From positions 372,001-436,000 of the forward strand of contig JAABSC010000001.1 of the NCBI GenBank assembly GCA_011390565.1: a stretch of 64,000 nucleotides of DNA, in the 5' to 3' direction. The stretch is from Thioalkalivibrio paradoxus. GTDB lineage: Bacteria; Pseudomonadota; Gammaproteobacteria; Ectothiorhodospirales; Ectothiorhodospiraceae. The notes beneath the pieces were generated by a model. The model made no database searches and was not told the origin of the DNA. It was given only the letters and a program-made list of their open reading frames with translations. Below, piece by piece: positions 1-9,177 of this stretch. How positions within the stretch are numbered: position 1 is the first letter of the stretch; each line of letters starts with the position of its first letter. Made by a program: the position numbers and the translations under genes.

Positions 1-259
1 AAAGTGCCACAGAAAACATACCGCCGATGGACCCGGATTCGTCCGGATCTCAGGTAAGGGTGAAATGGTGCGGTAAGAGCGCACCGCGCGCCTGGCAACA
101 GTGCGTGGCAGGGTAAACCCCGTCTGGAGCAAGGCCAAATAGGGGTGCAATGATGTGGCCCGCATCGCACCCGGGTAGGCTGCTAGAGGCGTCTGGTGAC
201 AGGCGTCCCAGAGGAATGACGGCCCTCGACAGAACCCGGCTTACAGGCCGGCTCCCACT
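1..259 (+). ncRNA. rnpB: RNase P RNA (M1 RNA), 3' part; 5' end lies before the window
   Basis: Catalytic RNA of RNase P, which removes 5' leaders from pre-tRNAs. The window opens inside the bacterial type A RNA. Conserved blocks are recognisable in order: the ACAGAAA...CCGCCGATGG segment, the CAGGTAAGGGTGAAA block, GGTAAGAGCGCACCGC, GGCAACAGTG, GAGCAAGGCCAAATAGG, CCCGGGTAGGCTGC, and the closing GACAGAACCCGGCTTA block. The end is placed by comparison with the E. coli RNA, just before a TTTTT run at 260-264. A 79-codon open frame on the opposite strand across it is spurious. The adjacency to mraZ is known from other gammaproteobacteria. The exact 3' end may be off by a few bases. Confidence 0.95.
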
Positions 260-348
260 TTTTCCCACGACCGACCATGCGCCGCCCATACCCGCCCCGG
301 GCGCCCATTGATTCTAAAGTGTTCTCTTAAGTAACCCACTCAACACAC

Positions 349-383
349 CGCTTTTGATGGCTTTTTATTGGCTATCAAAGCGC
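349..383. repeat. Imperfect inverted repeat in the rnpB-mraZ intergenic region
   Basis: Arms CGCTTTTGATGGC and GGCTATCAAAGCG pair imperfectly around a short T-rich loop (TTTTTATT). The 271-bp stretch between rnpB and mraZ (260-530) is otherwise AT-richer than its surroundings and holds no credible gene. This repeat could be a terminator-like hairpin for rnpB read-through or an operator. Neither role is proven. Confidence 0.4.
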
Positions 384-448
384 GACGTCTTGTGCGCCTA
401 AGTAATTGTCGGTGAACGCTTATTTTTTTCACGACACGGAATTTTGTC

Positions 449-478
449 TTGACGTGCGGCACGGGCGCTACCTATAGT
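449..478 (+). promoter_or_regulatory. Pmra sigma70 promoter of the dcw cluster
   Basis: TTGACG (449-454) and TATAGT (473-478) are separated by 18 bp, giving 5/6 matches in each hexamer. The expected start near 485 lies just before the MraZ operator repeats and 46 bp before the mraZ ATG. Position and order match the E. coli Pmra promoter. Confidence 0.75.
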
Positions 479-487
479 GTCGAGAAG

Positions 488-512
488 TGGGGTGACGTGG
501 GGATTTGTGGGT
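488..512 (+). promoter_or_regulatory. MraZ operator: three TGGGN repeats with 10-bp period
   Basis: TGGGG (488-492), TGGGG (498-502) and TGGGT (508-512) are spaced exactly 5 nt apart, between the promoter and mraZ. MraZ is known in E. coli to bind three such direct repeats between Pmra and mraZ and to repress the promoter. The match in sequence, spacing and place is exact, so autorepression of the whole cluster is a strong inference. Confidence 0.85.
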
Positions 513-530
513 CCCCAGAAGAGGCGCGGC

Positions 531-980
531 ATGTTCCGAGGGGTCAGTCAGCTCAGTCTTGACGCGAAGGGCCGCATAGCGGTCCCGGCGCGGTATCGCG
601 ATTCGCTGGCCGCGAACTGCGAGGGTCGCCTGGTGGTGACCGTGGACCGGGACGGTTGCCTCTTGCTGTACCCGGCTCCGGAATGGGAGCGCATCGAACA
701 GACCCTGATGTCCCGGCCCAACATGAATTCCCAGGTGCGCAGGCTGCAGCGACTGCTCGTCGGTCATGCCACGGAATGTGAGCTTGATGGCCAGGGACGT
801 CTGCTGGTGCCCCCACCACTGCGCGATTTCGCGGGCCTCGACAAGCGCGTGGTGCTGGTCGGGCAGGGCAACAAGTTCGAAATCTGGGACGAGGACACCT
901 GGTCCCGCAATCGCGAACTCTGGTTCGGGGAGGACGCCGACGATGCACTCAGCGAAGCACTCGAATCCATCGCGCTGTAG
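531..980 (+). CDS. mraZ: MraZ, transcriptional regulator of the dcw cluster
   Basis: A nucleoid-associated repressor with two AbrB-like swapped-hairpin domains. The protein is 149 aa, the usual family length. The start [19 protein letters not shown] is the classical N-terminus, and each half carries the DxKGR/DxQGR-type motif (LDAKGR near residue 9, LDGQGR near 87). An in-frame GTG at 477 would extend it through the promoter -10 and the operator repeats, so ATG 531 is chosen, with AGAGG at 520-524 as ribosome-binding site. It is first in the cluster and probably represses its own promoter through the TGGGN repeats. RsmH, encoded next, is reported in E. coli to antagonise MraZ toxicity. Confidence 0.95.
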   Translation: MFRGVSQLSLDAKGRIAVPARYRDSLAANCEGRLVVTVDRDGCLLLYPAPEWERIEQTLMSRPNMNSQVRRLQRLLVGHATECELDGQGRLLVPPPLRDFAGLDKRVVLVGQGNKFEIWDEDTWSRNRELWFGEDADDALSEALESIAL

Positions 981-985
981 CCCGG

Positions 986-1915
986 ATGGAAAGCTCTCCT
1001 CATGTGCCGGTGCTGCTCGACGCGGCACTGCAGGCTCTGGCGATTCGTGCGGATGGCTGGTACGTCGACGGTACCTTCGGACGTGGCGGCCACGCGCGGG
1101 CCATTCTGGCTCGGCTCGGGGACTCGGGTCGGTTGCTGGCCATGGACCGGGATCCGGCGGCGCGGGACGCGGCAGCCGGGCTCTTGTCCGATCCGCGGTT
1201 CACATTCCGCTCGGCAAGGTTTGCGCAAATGAACGATGTGGTCCGGGAACAGTGGGGTGGACGTCTCATCGATGGAGGCCTGCTCGATCTCGGGGTGTCC
1301 TCTCCGCAACTCGACCAGGCGGAGCGCGGCTTCAGCTTCCGACAGGACGGACCACTCGACATGCGCATGGATCCACAAAGCGGTTTCTCTGTCGCGGAGT
1401 GGCTGAATGACGCGGAAGAACAGGACATCGCGCACGTGATCTACACCTGCGGCGAAGAGCGGTTCTCGCGACGGATCGCACGGGCGATCGTCGAGGCACG
1501 CCGCTCGGTGCCCATCACCCGCACCCTGCAGCTTGCCGAACTGGTACGTCGCGCGGTACCCCGTTCAGAACCTGGCCGGCATCCCGCGACACGCACTTTT
1601 CAGGCTCTGCGCATCCACGTGAACGACGAACTGGGTGAACTGCGGACGTGGCTCCAGACCGTACCCGAAATCGTTGCGCCCGGCGGTCGGTTGGCCGTGA
1701 TCAGCTTTCATTCGCTCGAGGATCGCCTGGTAAAGCACGCCTTTCAGGGCCGGTCCGACAAACCGCGGCCCCCCCGGGGACTGCCGCTCCCGCCCGCCAT
1801 GGAACATCCGCCTCTTCGCTTGCTGGGTAAGCCGGTTCGTCCGGGAGACGCGGAGTGCCGCGCCAACCCGCGGGCACGCTCTGCGGTGCTTCGTGTCGCC
1901 GAGAGAAATCCATGA
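986..1915 (+). CDS. rsmH: 16S rRNA (cytosine1402-N4)-methyltransferase RsmH (MraW)
   Basis: SAM-dependent enzyme that methylates N4 of C1402 in the 16S rRNA decoding centre. It has 309 aa, normal length. The N-terminal [10 protein letters not shown] is the family signature, followed by the SAM-binding [14 protein letters not shown] (about 28-41), the [20 protein letters not shown] segment (about 97-116) and the [14 protein letters not shown] block (about 203-216). The C-terminus has the typical [14 protein letters not shown] ending. It starts 5 bp after mraZ, and its TGA overlaps the ftsL ATG by 4 nt. Confidence 0.96.
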   Translation: MESSPHVPVLLDAALQALAIRADGWYVDGTFGRGGHARAILARLGDSGRLLAMDRDPAARDAAAGLLSDPRFTFRSARFAQMNDVVREQWGGRLIDGGLLDLGVSSPQLDQAERGFSFRQDGPLDMRMDPQSGFSVAEWLNDAEEQDIAHVIYTCGEERFSRRIARAIVEARRSVPITRTLQLAELVRRAVPRSEPGRHPATRTFQALRIHVNDELGELRTWLQTVPEIVAPGGRLAVISFHSLEDRLVKHAFQGRSDKPRPPRGLPLPPAMEHPPLRLLGKPVRPGDAECRANPRARSAVLRVAERNP

Positions 1916-2196
1916 GCCGGATGCTGCTCATTCAGGTGATTCTTGCCGCCCTGGTCTTCGCGTCCGCTCTCGGCGTCGTGGTGTCGCGCCATGAGGCCCG
2001 GCAGGTATTCATCGGGCATCAGGTTTTCCTGAAGGAACGCGATGCATTGAATCTCGAGTGGACGCAACTGCAGCTGGAGCAGGCGACATGGGCCACCCAG
2101 GCCCGCATCGAGACAGCCGCGAGCGAGCGTCTGGGCATGATCAAACCCGATCCGCAACGGATCGTTTACGTGGAGTACGCCCCGTGGGCGCGCTGA
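1912..2196 (+). CDS. ftsL: Cell division protein FtsL
   Basis: Small bitopic division protein of 94 aa that forms the FtsQ-FtsL-FtsB complex and activates FtsWI. A short cytoplasmic N-terminus (MSRM) precedes one membrane helix (about residues 5-24). A periplasmic heptad-rich coiled coil follows ([13 protein letters not shown] through [10 protein letters not shown]), then the [10 protein letters not shown] motif typical of FtsL. The start at 1912 gives an ATGA overlap with rsmH; an upstream in-frame ATG at 1855 lies inside rsmH and would add a non-homologous basic leader. The gene is poorly conserved in general, so identification rests on topology, this motif and position. Confidence 0.9.
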   Translation: MSRMLLIQVILAALVFASALGVVVSRHEARQVFIGHQVFLKERDALNLEWTQLQLEQATWATQARIETAASERLGMIKPDPQRIVYVEYAPWAR

Positions 2197-3902
2197 AGCG
2201 GCAGGTGAGTCCCTGGCGGCTGCGGCTCGTGGCGGGCGCGCTTCTGGCCGGGGTCGTGATTCTCCTGTTGCGGGCGATCGACCTGCAGGTCCTCAACCGC
2301 GATTTTCTCCAGGGTCAGGGCGAGGCGCGGCAGGTGCGCACCATCGTGGAGGCGGCCTATCGGGGGCAGATCACCGATCGCAACGGTGAGGCGCTGGCCC
2401 TCTCGGGTCCGGTGGAGACCGTATGGGCGCATCCCGGCGAGTTGCTTGCCGCCGCGGAGCGCCTGCCTGAACTCGCTCGGGTACTCGATACCGACGCGAC
2501 AGCCCTCCGCGCACGGCTCGATCAGCGAGCCAATCGCGAGTTCGTCTATCTGAGACGCCACCTTCCACCCGAGCAGGCCAGGCAGGTCGAAGCCCTGAGC
2601 GTGCCCGGGGTGGGGTTATTGCGCGAATTCCGCCGTTATTACCCGCACGGCGAGACGGTTGCCCACATCGTGGGCTTCACCAATATTGATGAAAAGGGCC
2701 AGGAGGGGATGGAGCTGGCGTTCGATGGCTGGCTGTCGGGGCATCCGGGCGCCAAGCGCGTGTTGCGTGACCGCTATGGCCGCAGCATTCGGGACGTCGC
2801 GAGCATACGTCCGGCCCGGGATGGTCACGACCTCAGTCTGACCATCGATCAGCGCCTGCAATTTCTCGCTTACCGGGAGCTGAAGGCCGCAGTACAGGCG
2901 CACAACGCTGCGGGAGGTTCCGCCGTCCTGGTGGACGCTTCCACAGGGGACATTCTCGCGTTGGTGAATCAACCCGGATACAACCCCAACAACCGGGCAC
3001 AGATCGACCTCGACCTGACCCGCAACCGGGCGGCCACCGACACGCTCGAGCCCGGTTCGGTCATCAAGCCGTTCACGGTTGCGGCAGCGCTAGAGGCAGG
3101 CACCGTGGGGCTTGATGTGATTCTGGACACGAACCCGGGGACGATGCGTGTCGGGCGGCACACGGTCCGCGATTTCCGTAACTACGGGCGTATCGACCTC
3201 GCGACCCTGATCGCGCGTTCCTCCAATGTGGGCTCCACCCAATTGGCGCTGGATACCCCTGCCGAGGATTTCTGGCGAATTCTTCATCACGCGGGATTCG
3301 GTCAATCGCCAGGGGTGGGATTACCCGGTGAGGTTTCGGGCCTGCTGCGGGATTTCCCGACATGGCGTCGGATCGAGCAGGCCACGTTGGGATACGGCTA
3401 CGGGCTTTCCGTGACTCCGTTGCACCTGGTGGCCGCCTATACCGTGTTTGCCAACGATGGATACCGGGTTCCTCTGCGGCTGGTCCGTACCGCGGGCGAT
3501 CAACGTGAACGGCAGTTCGTGATGCGCCCGGAGACGGCGGGCCAGATCCTGGCCATGATGGAACAGGTCACGGGACAGGAAGGCACCGCGCGCCAGGCGG
3601 TGATCTCCGGGTACCGAGTGGCCGGAAAAACGGGAACCAGTCGCAAGGCGGCCGCAGGCGGGTACTCGTCGGACACGTATTACTCCCTGTTCGTCGGGTT
3701 GGCACCGGTTTCGAACCCGCGTTTCGTGATGGCGGTTGTGATCGACGAACCCAATGCGGGCGAATATTATGGCGGCGCGGTAGCCGCGCCGGTTTTTTCG
3801 CGCGTGATGGAGAGTGCCCTTCGCCTTTTCCACGTGCCGCCGGACAAGCTGATGGAGCCGCCGATGCAGATCGCGGTGGAACGTGCGGAGCGGCGCTCGT
3901 GA
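2184..3902 (+). CDS. ftsI: Septal peptidoglycan transpeptidase FtsI (PBP3)
   Basis: Class B penicillin-binding protein that cross-links septal peptidoglycan together with FtsW. It has 572 aa: short cytoplasmic tail, one membrane anchor (about 14-34), the pedestal domain and the transpeptidase domain. Active-site motifs are intact: SVIK with nucleophile Ser292, SSN 346-348 and KTG 482-484. The GTG at 2184 is chosen because GGAG at 2172-2175 lies 8 nt upstream and the length fits the family. The open frame extends to 2058 but that part lies inside ftsL. It overlaps ftsL by 13 nt and murE by 4 nt (GTGA), suggesting coupled translation. Confidence 0.95.
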   Translation: MGALKRQVSPWRLRLVAGALLAGVVILLLRAIDLQVLNRDFLQGQGEARQVRTIVEAAYRGQITDRNGEALALSGPVETVWAHPGELLAAAERLPELARVLDTDATALRARLDQRANREFVYLRRHLPPEQARQVEALSVPGVGLLREFRRYYPHGETVAHIVGFTNIDEKGQEGMELAFDGWLSGHPGAKRVLRDRYGRSIRDVASIRPARDGHDLSLTIDQRLQFLAYRELKAAVQAHNAAGGSAVLVDASTGDILALVNQPGYNPNNRAQIDLDLTRNRAATDTLEPGSVIKPFTVAAALEAGTVGLDVILDTNPGTMRVGRHTVRDFRNYGRIDLATLIARSSNVGSTQLALDTPAEDFWRILHHAGFGQSPGVGLPGEVSGLLRDFPTWRRIEQATLGYGYGLSVTPLHLVAAYTVFANDGYRVPLRLVRTAGDQRERQFVMRPETAGQILAMMEQVTGQEGTARQAVISGYRVAGKTGTSRKAAAGGYSSDTYYSLFVGLAPVSNPRFVMAVVIDEPNAGEYYGGAVAAPVFSRVMESALRLFHVPPDKLMEPPMQIAVERAERRS

Positions 3903-5398
3903 ACGCGTCCTTCGCCCCGCTTCCGCTGTCCAGTCTGTTGCCGGACCTGGGCGGCCTGCCGACGATTCAGATTCGTGATCTCAGCCAGCGCAGCGGCGCG
4001 CTCGGGCCCGGAGCGGCCTTCGTGGCCTTGCGCGGAGGCCGAACGCACGGACTTCAGCATGCTGCCGAGGCCCTGGACCGGGGTGCCGCGGCGGTGCTCT
4101 GGGACGAGGACGGCCCCGGACAGCTCGACGATCCGCGTTTCATCCACGTACCCGGCCTGCGCGCCCGTCTGCCGGAACTCGCGCACCGTCTGTTTGGCGC
4201 GTGGCCGGAACATCGCCCACTGGTCGCGATCACCGGGACCGATGGCAAGACATCCGTGAGCCATCAGGTGAGCGCGGCCCTGACCGGGCTTGGAATGCCG
4301 TGCGCGGTGATCGGAACACTGGGGGTGGGTGTTCCCGGGAGTCTGGCGCCGACCGGACATACGACGCCCGATGTGCTGGAACTCCATCGCCATCTGGCCG
4401 GACTCGCCGGTGCGGGCTTTGCAGCGGTGGCTCTGGAAGCTTCATCGCATGCACTCGCTCAGGGACGTCTCGAAGGACTGCGTCCCACCGTCGCCGTGCT
4501 TACGCAGCTGGGGCGCGATCACCTCGACTTCCATGGCTCGATGGCCGCGTATGCGGAAGCCAAGTCGCGGCTGTTCGAAATGCCGGGCCTCAGGGCGATG
4601 GTGTTGAACCTGGACGACGCCTTCGGTCGGCGCCTTCATGCCGCGCATTGCGCCGGGGGCAGCTCCGTGACCTGCTGGTCCTACGGGTTCGAGATGGGGG
4701 CGGGATCGCCGGAGCCCGAGCGTCATCTCGTGGGCCGCAAACTGCAGGCATCCGAAGCCGGGTTGGTCTTCGAACTCGAGATCGCCGGGGTTCGCGGCGA
4801 GGTTCGGGCGCCACTTTTCGGAGCCTTCCAAGCGGCCAACCTGCTCGCAACCGCCGGGACTCTTCTGGCGCTCGGAGCGTCACCGGAACGGACCATCGAG
4901 GCGTTGGGCGACGCGCGGGGTGTGCCGGGTCGGATGGAGTGCTTCGCGGTTCCCGAGGGTCCGGTGCTCGTGGTCGATTACGCGCACACGGCGCTGGCGC
5001 TGGAATCGGTCCTGCGCGCCCTCCGCCCCCATACGTCCGGTCGGCTCTGGGCGGTGTTCGGATGCGGCGGCGAGCGCGATCCGGGCAAGCGCCCGGAGAT
5101 GGGCGCGATCGCGTCCCGGTTGGCCGACGAGGTCATCGTGACCGATGACAACCCGCGTAACGAGGAGCCTGCCCTGATTCGTCGGGCCATCCTCGACGGA
5201 TGTGCCGGACCGGCGGTTGTCAGAGAGATCGGCGACCGCGCGGAGGCCATCCAGGCAGCGGTCTCCGGCGCACGTCCGGGCGATGTCGTTCTGATTGCAG
5301 GCAAGGGTCACGAAACGACCCAGAACGTGGCGGGTATCGAGTATCCGTTCAGCGATCGGGAACTGGCGGCCCGATATGTCGAGGATGGGGCGTCATGA
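3899..5398 (+). CDS. murE: UDP-MurNAc-L-Ala-D-Glu:meso-diaminopimelate ligase
   Basis: ATP-dependent cytoplasmic ligase adding the third residue of the peptidoglycan stem peptide. It has 499 aa. The P-loop GTDGKTS sits at 113-119, and the carbamylated-lysine region is around SRLFEM. The DNPR motif (417-420, in TDDNPRNEEP) is the signature for meso-diaminopimelate rather than lysine, as expected for a Gram-negative cell. The start is GTG, its last base shared with the ftsI stop; the stop overlaps murF (ATGA). The next enzyme of the pathway is encoded immediately downstream. Confidence 0.96.
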   Translation: MNASFAPLPLSSLLPDLGGLPTIQIRDLSQRSGALGPGAAFVALRGGRTHGLQHAAEALDRGAAAVLWDEDGPGQLDDPRFIHVPGLRARLPELAHRLFGAWPEHRPLVAITGTDGKTSVSHQVSAALTGLGMPCAVIGTLGVGVPGSLAPTGHTTPDVLELHRHLAGLAGAGFAAVALEASSHALAQGRLEGLRPTVAVLTQLGRDHLDFHGSMAAYAEAKSRLFEMPGLRAMVLNLDDAFGRRLHAAHCAGGSSVTCWSYGFEMGAGSPEPERHLVGRKLQASEAGLVFELEIAGVRGEVRAPLFGAFQAANLLATAGTLLALGASPERTIEALGDARGVPGRMECFAVPEGPVLVVDYAHTALALESVLRALRPHTSGRLWAVFGCGGERDPGKRPEMGAIASRLADEVIVTDDNPRNEEPALIRRAILDGCAGPAVVREIGDRAEAIQAAVSGARPGDVVLIAGKGHETTQNVAGIEYPFSDRELAARYVEDGAS

Positions 5399-6771
5399 TC
5401 GCGCTGACCATGGCTGAGTTGTCCCGGTTGCTCGACGGCCGTCTCGTCGGAGACGGTGCCGTGTCTTTCCAGGGTGTGAATCGTGATTCCCGGACGCCGG
5501 CGCCAGGGGCGCTTTTCGTCGCGCTGCAGGGCGACCGTTTCGATGGGCACGATTTCGTCGGCCCCGACCTGGCAGCCGCAGGGTTCCTGGTCACGCGAGA
5601 GATGAACGATTCCCGGCCCCAGGTGGTGGTTCGTGACACCACGGCAGCGCTGGCCGATCTCGCTACATTCTGGCGCACCAGAACGGCGGCGCGTGTCGTC
5701 GCCCTGACGGGCTCCAACGGTAAAACGACCACCAAGGAGATGCTCCGGGCGATCCTGGCCGGAGTCGGATCGGTGCATGCAACCCAGGGGAACCTGAACA
5801 ACCATATCGGCGTTCCCCTGACGCTCCTTTCGATGCCCGAGGCGCTCGACTATGCCGTCATCGAGATGGGGGCCAATCACGCCGGCGAAATCGCATACCT
5901 CACTCGATGTGCCCGACCGGACGTGGCATTGATCACGAACGCCGGCCACGCCCATCTCGAGGGTTTCGGGAGCGTCGAAGGTGTGTCCCGGGCCAAGGGG
6001 GAAATCTATTCCGGGCTTCCGGACAAGGGCGGGGTTGCGATCATCAACCTCGACGATGCGTTTGCCGATTACTGGCTCACCTTGAACGCCGGGCGCAAAT
6101 GTATCGGCTTCTCGCTGCAGGGTCTGGGCGAGGTCCGGGGAACCTGGCATACACCGGACCGGCTCACCCTGCGCGTGGCCGGATCTGTCCGCGAGTTGCA
6201 GCTGGGAGCGCCCGGTCGCCACGCTGCCCTGAATGCATTGGCAGCTGCGGCTGCGGCGCATGCACTGGGCTGCAGCATCGACGCGATTGCCCGCGGCCTG
6301 GAGTCCTGGCGACCTGTGGCGGGACGCATGAACGCGTATGTACATGCCTCGGGAGCCCGCATCTGGGACGACACGTATAACGCGAACCCCGACAGCCTCA
6401 GGGCGGCACTGGAAGTGCTGGCCACCTACGCAGGGACCCGCATCCTCGTGCTCGGCGACATGAACGAGTTGGGTGAAGAAGCACGGGGCCTGCATGCGGA
6501 AATGGGTCGTCGCGCCCGGGATCTTGGCGTGACGCACATGCTCGCGCTGGGCGAATTCACGACCGCCGCCGTGGACGCGTTCGGGACCAACGCGCGCTGG
6601 TTCCCTTCGCACTCGGCTCTGGCGGATGCGCTCGCGGACCTTCTCCACGGGGATACGACAGTGCTGATCAAGGGTTCGCGCAATCAGCACATGGAAGACA
6701 TTCTGGCCGCTTTTGATCTGCAGGCGGTCGGCCAGGGTACGGGGGTGGTGCATGCTGCTCGCGCTGGCTGA
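5395..6771 (+). CDS. murF: UDP-MurNAc-tripeptide:D-Ala-D-Ala ligase
   Basis: Completes UDP-MurNAc-pentapeptide by adding D-alanyl-D-alanine, the product of Ddl encoded further along the same cluster. It has 458 aa. The Mur-ligase N-domain includes [17 protein letters not shown], the P-loop GSNGKTT is at 106-112, and a C-terminal domain contains [18 protein letters not shown] 5395 is chosen for the 4-nt overlap with murE; the frame remains open upstream to 5200 but that part is inside murE. The end overlaps mraY by 20 nt, longer than most junctions here. Confidence 0.95.
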   Translation: MIALTMAELSRLLDGRLVGDGAVSFQGVNRDSRTPAPGALFVALQGDRFDGHDFVGPDLAAAGFLVTREMNDSRPQVVVRDTTAALADLATFWRTRTAARVVALTGSNGKTTTKEMLRAILAGVGSVHATQGNLNNHIGVPLTLLSMPEALDYAVIEMGANHAGEIAYLTRCARPDVALITNAGHAHLEGFGSVEGVSRAKGEIYSGLPDKGGVAIINLDDAFADYWLTLNAGRKCIGFSLQGLGEVRGTWHTPDRLTLRVAGSVRELQLGAPGRHAALNALAAAAAAHALGCSIDAIARGLESWRPVAGRMNAYVHASGARIWDDTYNANPDSLRAALEVLATYAGTRILVLGDMNELGEEARGLHAEMGRRARDLGVTHMLALGEFTTAAVDAFGTNARWFPSHSALADALADLLHGDTTVLIKGSRNQHMEDILAAFDLQAVGQGTGVVHAARAG

Positions 6772-7837
6772 TTACCTTGTACAGTTCCATCGGGGCTTCA
6801 CGGTCTTCCAGTACCTGACGCTGCGTTCGATCCTGGGTGTGGTGACCGCGCTGGCCATCGCCCTGCTCGTGGGTCCGGCGATGATTCGCCGTCTTACCGT
6901 CCAGAAGATCGGCCAGCAGATTCGGGTCGACGGTCCGGAGTCGCATCTTTCCAAGGCAGGCACTCCAACGATGGGGGGCGCGCTGATCCTCGTCGCGGTT
7001 GCGGTCGCGACCCTGCTCTGGAGCGATCTCGGCAACCGGTTCGTCTGGATCGTGCTGCTGACGACGCTGGCCTTTGGTTTCGTCGGCGGGTGGGACGATT
7101 ATCTGAAGCTGCGCTATGGCAACAGCAAGGGCCTCACCGCCCGCGCGAAGATGCTCTGGCAGACGCTGTTTGCCATCGTCGCCGCGCTGGTGATCGTCTG
7201 GACCGCGCAGTCGCCGACCGAGACCACCTTCTTCGTGCCGGTATTCAAGGATGTCGAAATAGAGCTGGCCTGGTGGCTTTTCGTCCCGCTCGTCTGGCTG
7301 GTGGTCGTCGGCGCATCCAACGCGGTAAACCTGACGGATGGCCTCGACGGGTTGGCGATCATGCCGGCAGTCATGGTGGCGGGAGCCCTGGGCGTCTTCG
7401 CCTATGCCGCGGGGCACGCGGTGTTCGCCGGGTATCTGGGTATTCCCGCAGTGCCCGGCGTCGGCGAAGTGGTGGTCTTTTCCGCGGCCCTGGTCGGCGC
7501 GGGACTGGGATTTCTCTGGTTCAATGCCTACCCGGCGCAGGTTTTCATGGGCGATGTCGGTGCGCTCGCCCTGGGTGCCGCGATCGGGATGCTGGCGATC
7601 CTGACCCGCCAGGAACTGGTGCTGCTGATCATGGGCGGCATTTTCGTCATTGAGACCGTCTCGGTGATCCTGCAGGTCGCATCCTTCAAGATGACGGGCC
7701 GCCGCATCTTCCGCATGGCCCCGATCCACCATCACTTCGAACTCAAGGGCTGGCCGGAGCCGCGGGTCATCGTGCGGTTCTGGATCCTGACCGTGGTGTT
7801 CGTGCTGATCGGTCTCGCGACCCTGAAGATACGATGA
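6752..7837 (+). CDS. mraY: Phospho-MurNAc-pentapeptide translocase MraY
   Basis: Integral membrane transferase that joins phospho-MurNAc-pentapeptide to undecaprenyl phosphate, forming lipid I. It has 361 aa, matching the E. coli length of 360. About ten hydrophobic helices are visible. Diagnostic segments are [13 protein letters not shown], the catalytic-region [37 protein letters not shown] and [13 protein letters not shown] (the HHH motif near residue 325). ATG 6752 (MLLALADYL) agrees with homologues; an earlier ATG at 6713 lies deep within murF. It has a 4-nt overlap with murD. Confidence 0.96.
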   Translation: MLLALADYLVQFHRGFTVFQYLTLRSILGVVTALAIALLVGPAMIRRLTVQKIGQQIRVDGPESHLSKAGTPTMGGALILVAVAVATLLWSDLGNRFVWIVLLTTLAFGFVGGWDDYLKLRYGNSKGLTARAKMLWQTLFAIVAALVIVWTAQSPTETTFFVPVFKDVEIELAWWLFVPLVWLVVVGASNAVNLTDGLDGLAIMPAVMVAGALGVFAYAAGHAVFAGYLGIPAVPGVGEVVVFSAALVGAGLGFLWFNAYPAQVFMGDVGALALGAAIGMLAILTRQELVLLIMGGIFVIETVSVILQVASFKMTGRRIFRMAPIHHHFELKGWPEPRVIVRFWILTVVFVLIGLATLKIR

Positions 7838-9177
7838 ATCTTCCTGCCGCCCAATTGGAACAGGAAACCCTGGTGGTCGGGCTAGGGGCTACGGGCCTGT
7901 CCGTGGTCCGGCACCTGCTGGCGCGTGGACAGCGCGTGGCTGTGACCGACACACGGGAAGATCCCCCGGGCCTGGCCGAACTCAACCGCATCGAGGGTGC
8001 AGCCAGCGCCTGGGTGGGTTCGCTGTCCACGCTGGATTCAACCCGCTGGCGCCAGCTGGTCGTGTCGCCCGGCGTGCCGGTCTCCCTGCCTTGGCTGCAG
8101 GCGGCCCGGGCAGCAGGTTGCGAATTGATCGGAGATATCGAACTCTTCGCACGCGCAGTCAGGCAGCCGGTGGTTGCCATTACGGGCTCGAACGGGAAAA
8201 GCACCGTCACGGCACTGGCGGGGGAGTTGCTGCGAGCGTTGGGGCTGCGCGCGGCGGTGGGTGGCAACCTGGGGCCGCCGGCGCTCGATCTGCTGGGCGA
8301 CGATCCCGAAATCTATGTGCTGGAACTCTCCAGCTTCCAGTTGGAAACCACCAGCGACCTCGGCGCCGCGTCCGCGGCGATCCTGAACCTTTCCGCGGAT
8401 CACCTGGACCGCTATCCGGACATGGATGCCTACGCTGCCGCGAAGATCCGTATTTTGCAAGGTGCGCGCCAGGCGGTGTTGAATCGGGACGACGAGAGGC
8501 TCCGTTCCTTGTCACCGACCTGCGCTGGAACGACCTTCGGTCTGAGCCCACCCCCACAACCCGACGCCTTCGGTGTGGTCGAGGTCGAGGGCGAGCCATG
8601 GCTCGCCCGTGGCGAATGCGCGTTGCTGCCCGCGGCCGGCCTGGCCCTCCATGGCCGTCACAACTGGCTGAATGTGCTGGCGGCCCTCGCCCTGGTCTGG
8701 CCCTGGGTCGACGATCCGGGTCCCCTGCTGCCGGTCTTGGGCACCTTTGCCGGTCTGAGTCACCGGTCCCAGCGCGTGCACAGCCACGACGGCGTCGAGT
8801 TTATCGATGATTCCAAGGGCACGAACGTCGGGGCCACCCTGGCCGCGATCCGCGGCCTGACCGGCCCGCTGGTGCTGATCGCCGGCGGGCAGGGCAAGGG
8901 CCAGGATTTCTCGCTGCTGGCGGATGCGCTGGTCGCCAAGACCCGCGGCGTGATTCTCCTCGGTGTGGATGCCCCGCAGATCGCGCAGGCGCTGAACGGC
9001 GTAGTGCCGCTGCGCTTCGTCACCAGCATGGAAGAGGCCGTCTCCGTTGCCGCGGAGTGGGCACAACCGGGCGATACCGTTCTGCTGTCACCCGCCTGTG
9101 CCAGCCTCGACATGTTCTCCAGCTTCGCGGAGCGCGGCGAGCGCTTTGCCCAGGCCGTTCGGGAGCTGGGCACATGA
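7834..9177 (+). CDS. murD: UDP-MurNAc-L-alanine:D-glutamate ligase
   Basis: Cytoplasmic Mur ligase adding D-glutamate, the second stem-peptide residue. It has 447 aa with three domains: an N-terminal Rossmann-like UDP-binding part beginning [15 protein letters not shown], a central ATPase domain with P-loop GSNGKST at 118-124, and a C-terminal domain with [17 protein letters not shown] and the conserved [19 protein letters not shown] block near the end. ATGA overlaps join it to mraY and ftsW. Nothing unusual was seen. Confidence 0.96.
   Translation: MNLPAAQLEQETLVVGLGATGLSVVRHLLARGQRVAVTDTREDPPGLAELNRIEGAASAWVGSLSTLDSTRWRQLVVSPGVPVSLPWLQAARAAGCELIGDIELFARAVRQPVVAITGSNGKSTVTALAGELLRALGLRAAVGGNLGPPALDLLGDDPEIYVLELSSFQLETTSDLGAASAAILNLSADHLDRYPDMDAYAAAKIRILQGARQAVLNRDDERLRSLSPTCAGTTFGLSPPPQPDAFGVVEVEGEPWLARGECALLPAAGLALHGRHNWLNVLAALALVWPWVDDPGPLLPVLGTFAGLSHRSQRVHSHDGVEFIDDSKGTNVGATLAAIRGLTGPLVLIAGGQGKGQDFSLLADALVAKTRGVILLGVDAPQIAQALNGVVPLRFVTSMEEAVSVAAEWAQPGDTVLLSPACASLDMFSSFAERGERFAQAVRELGT

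Noticed and set aside
50..289. 79-codon open frame on the strand opposite rnpB
   Set aside because: It lies across conserved RNase P RNA and has no protein similarity I recognise; it is a chance frame in a GC-rich structural RNA.
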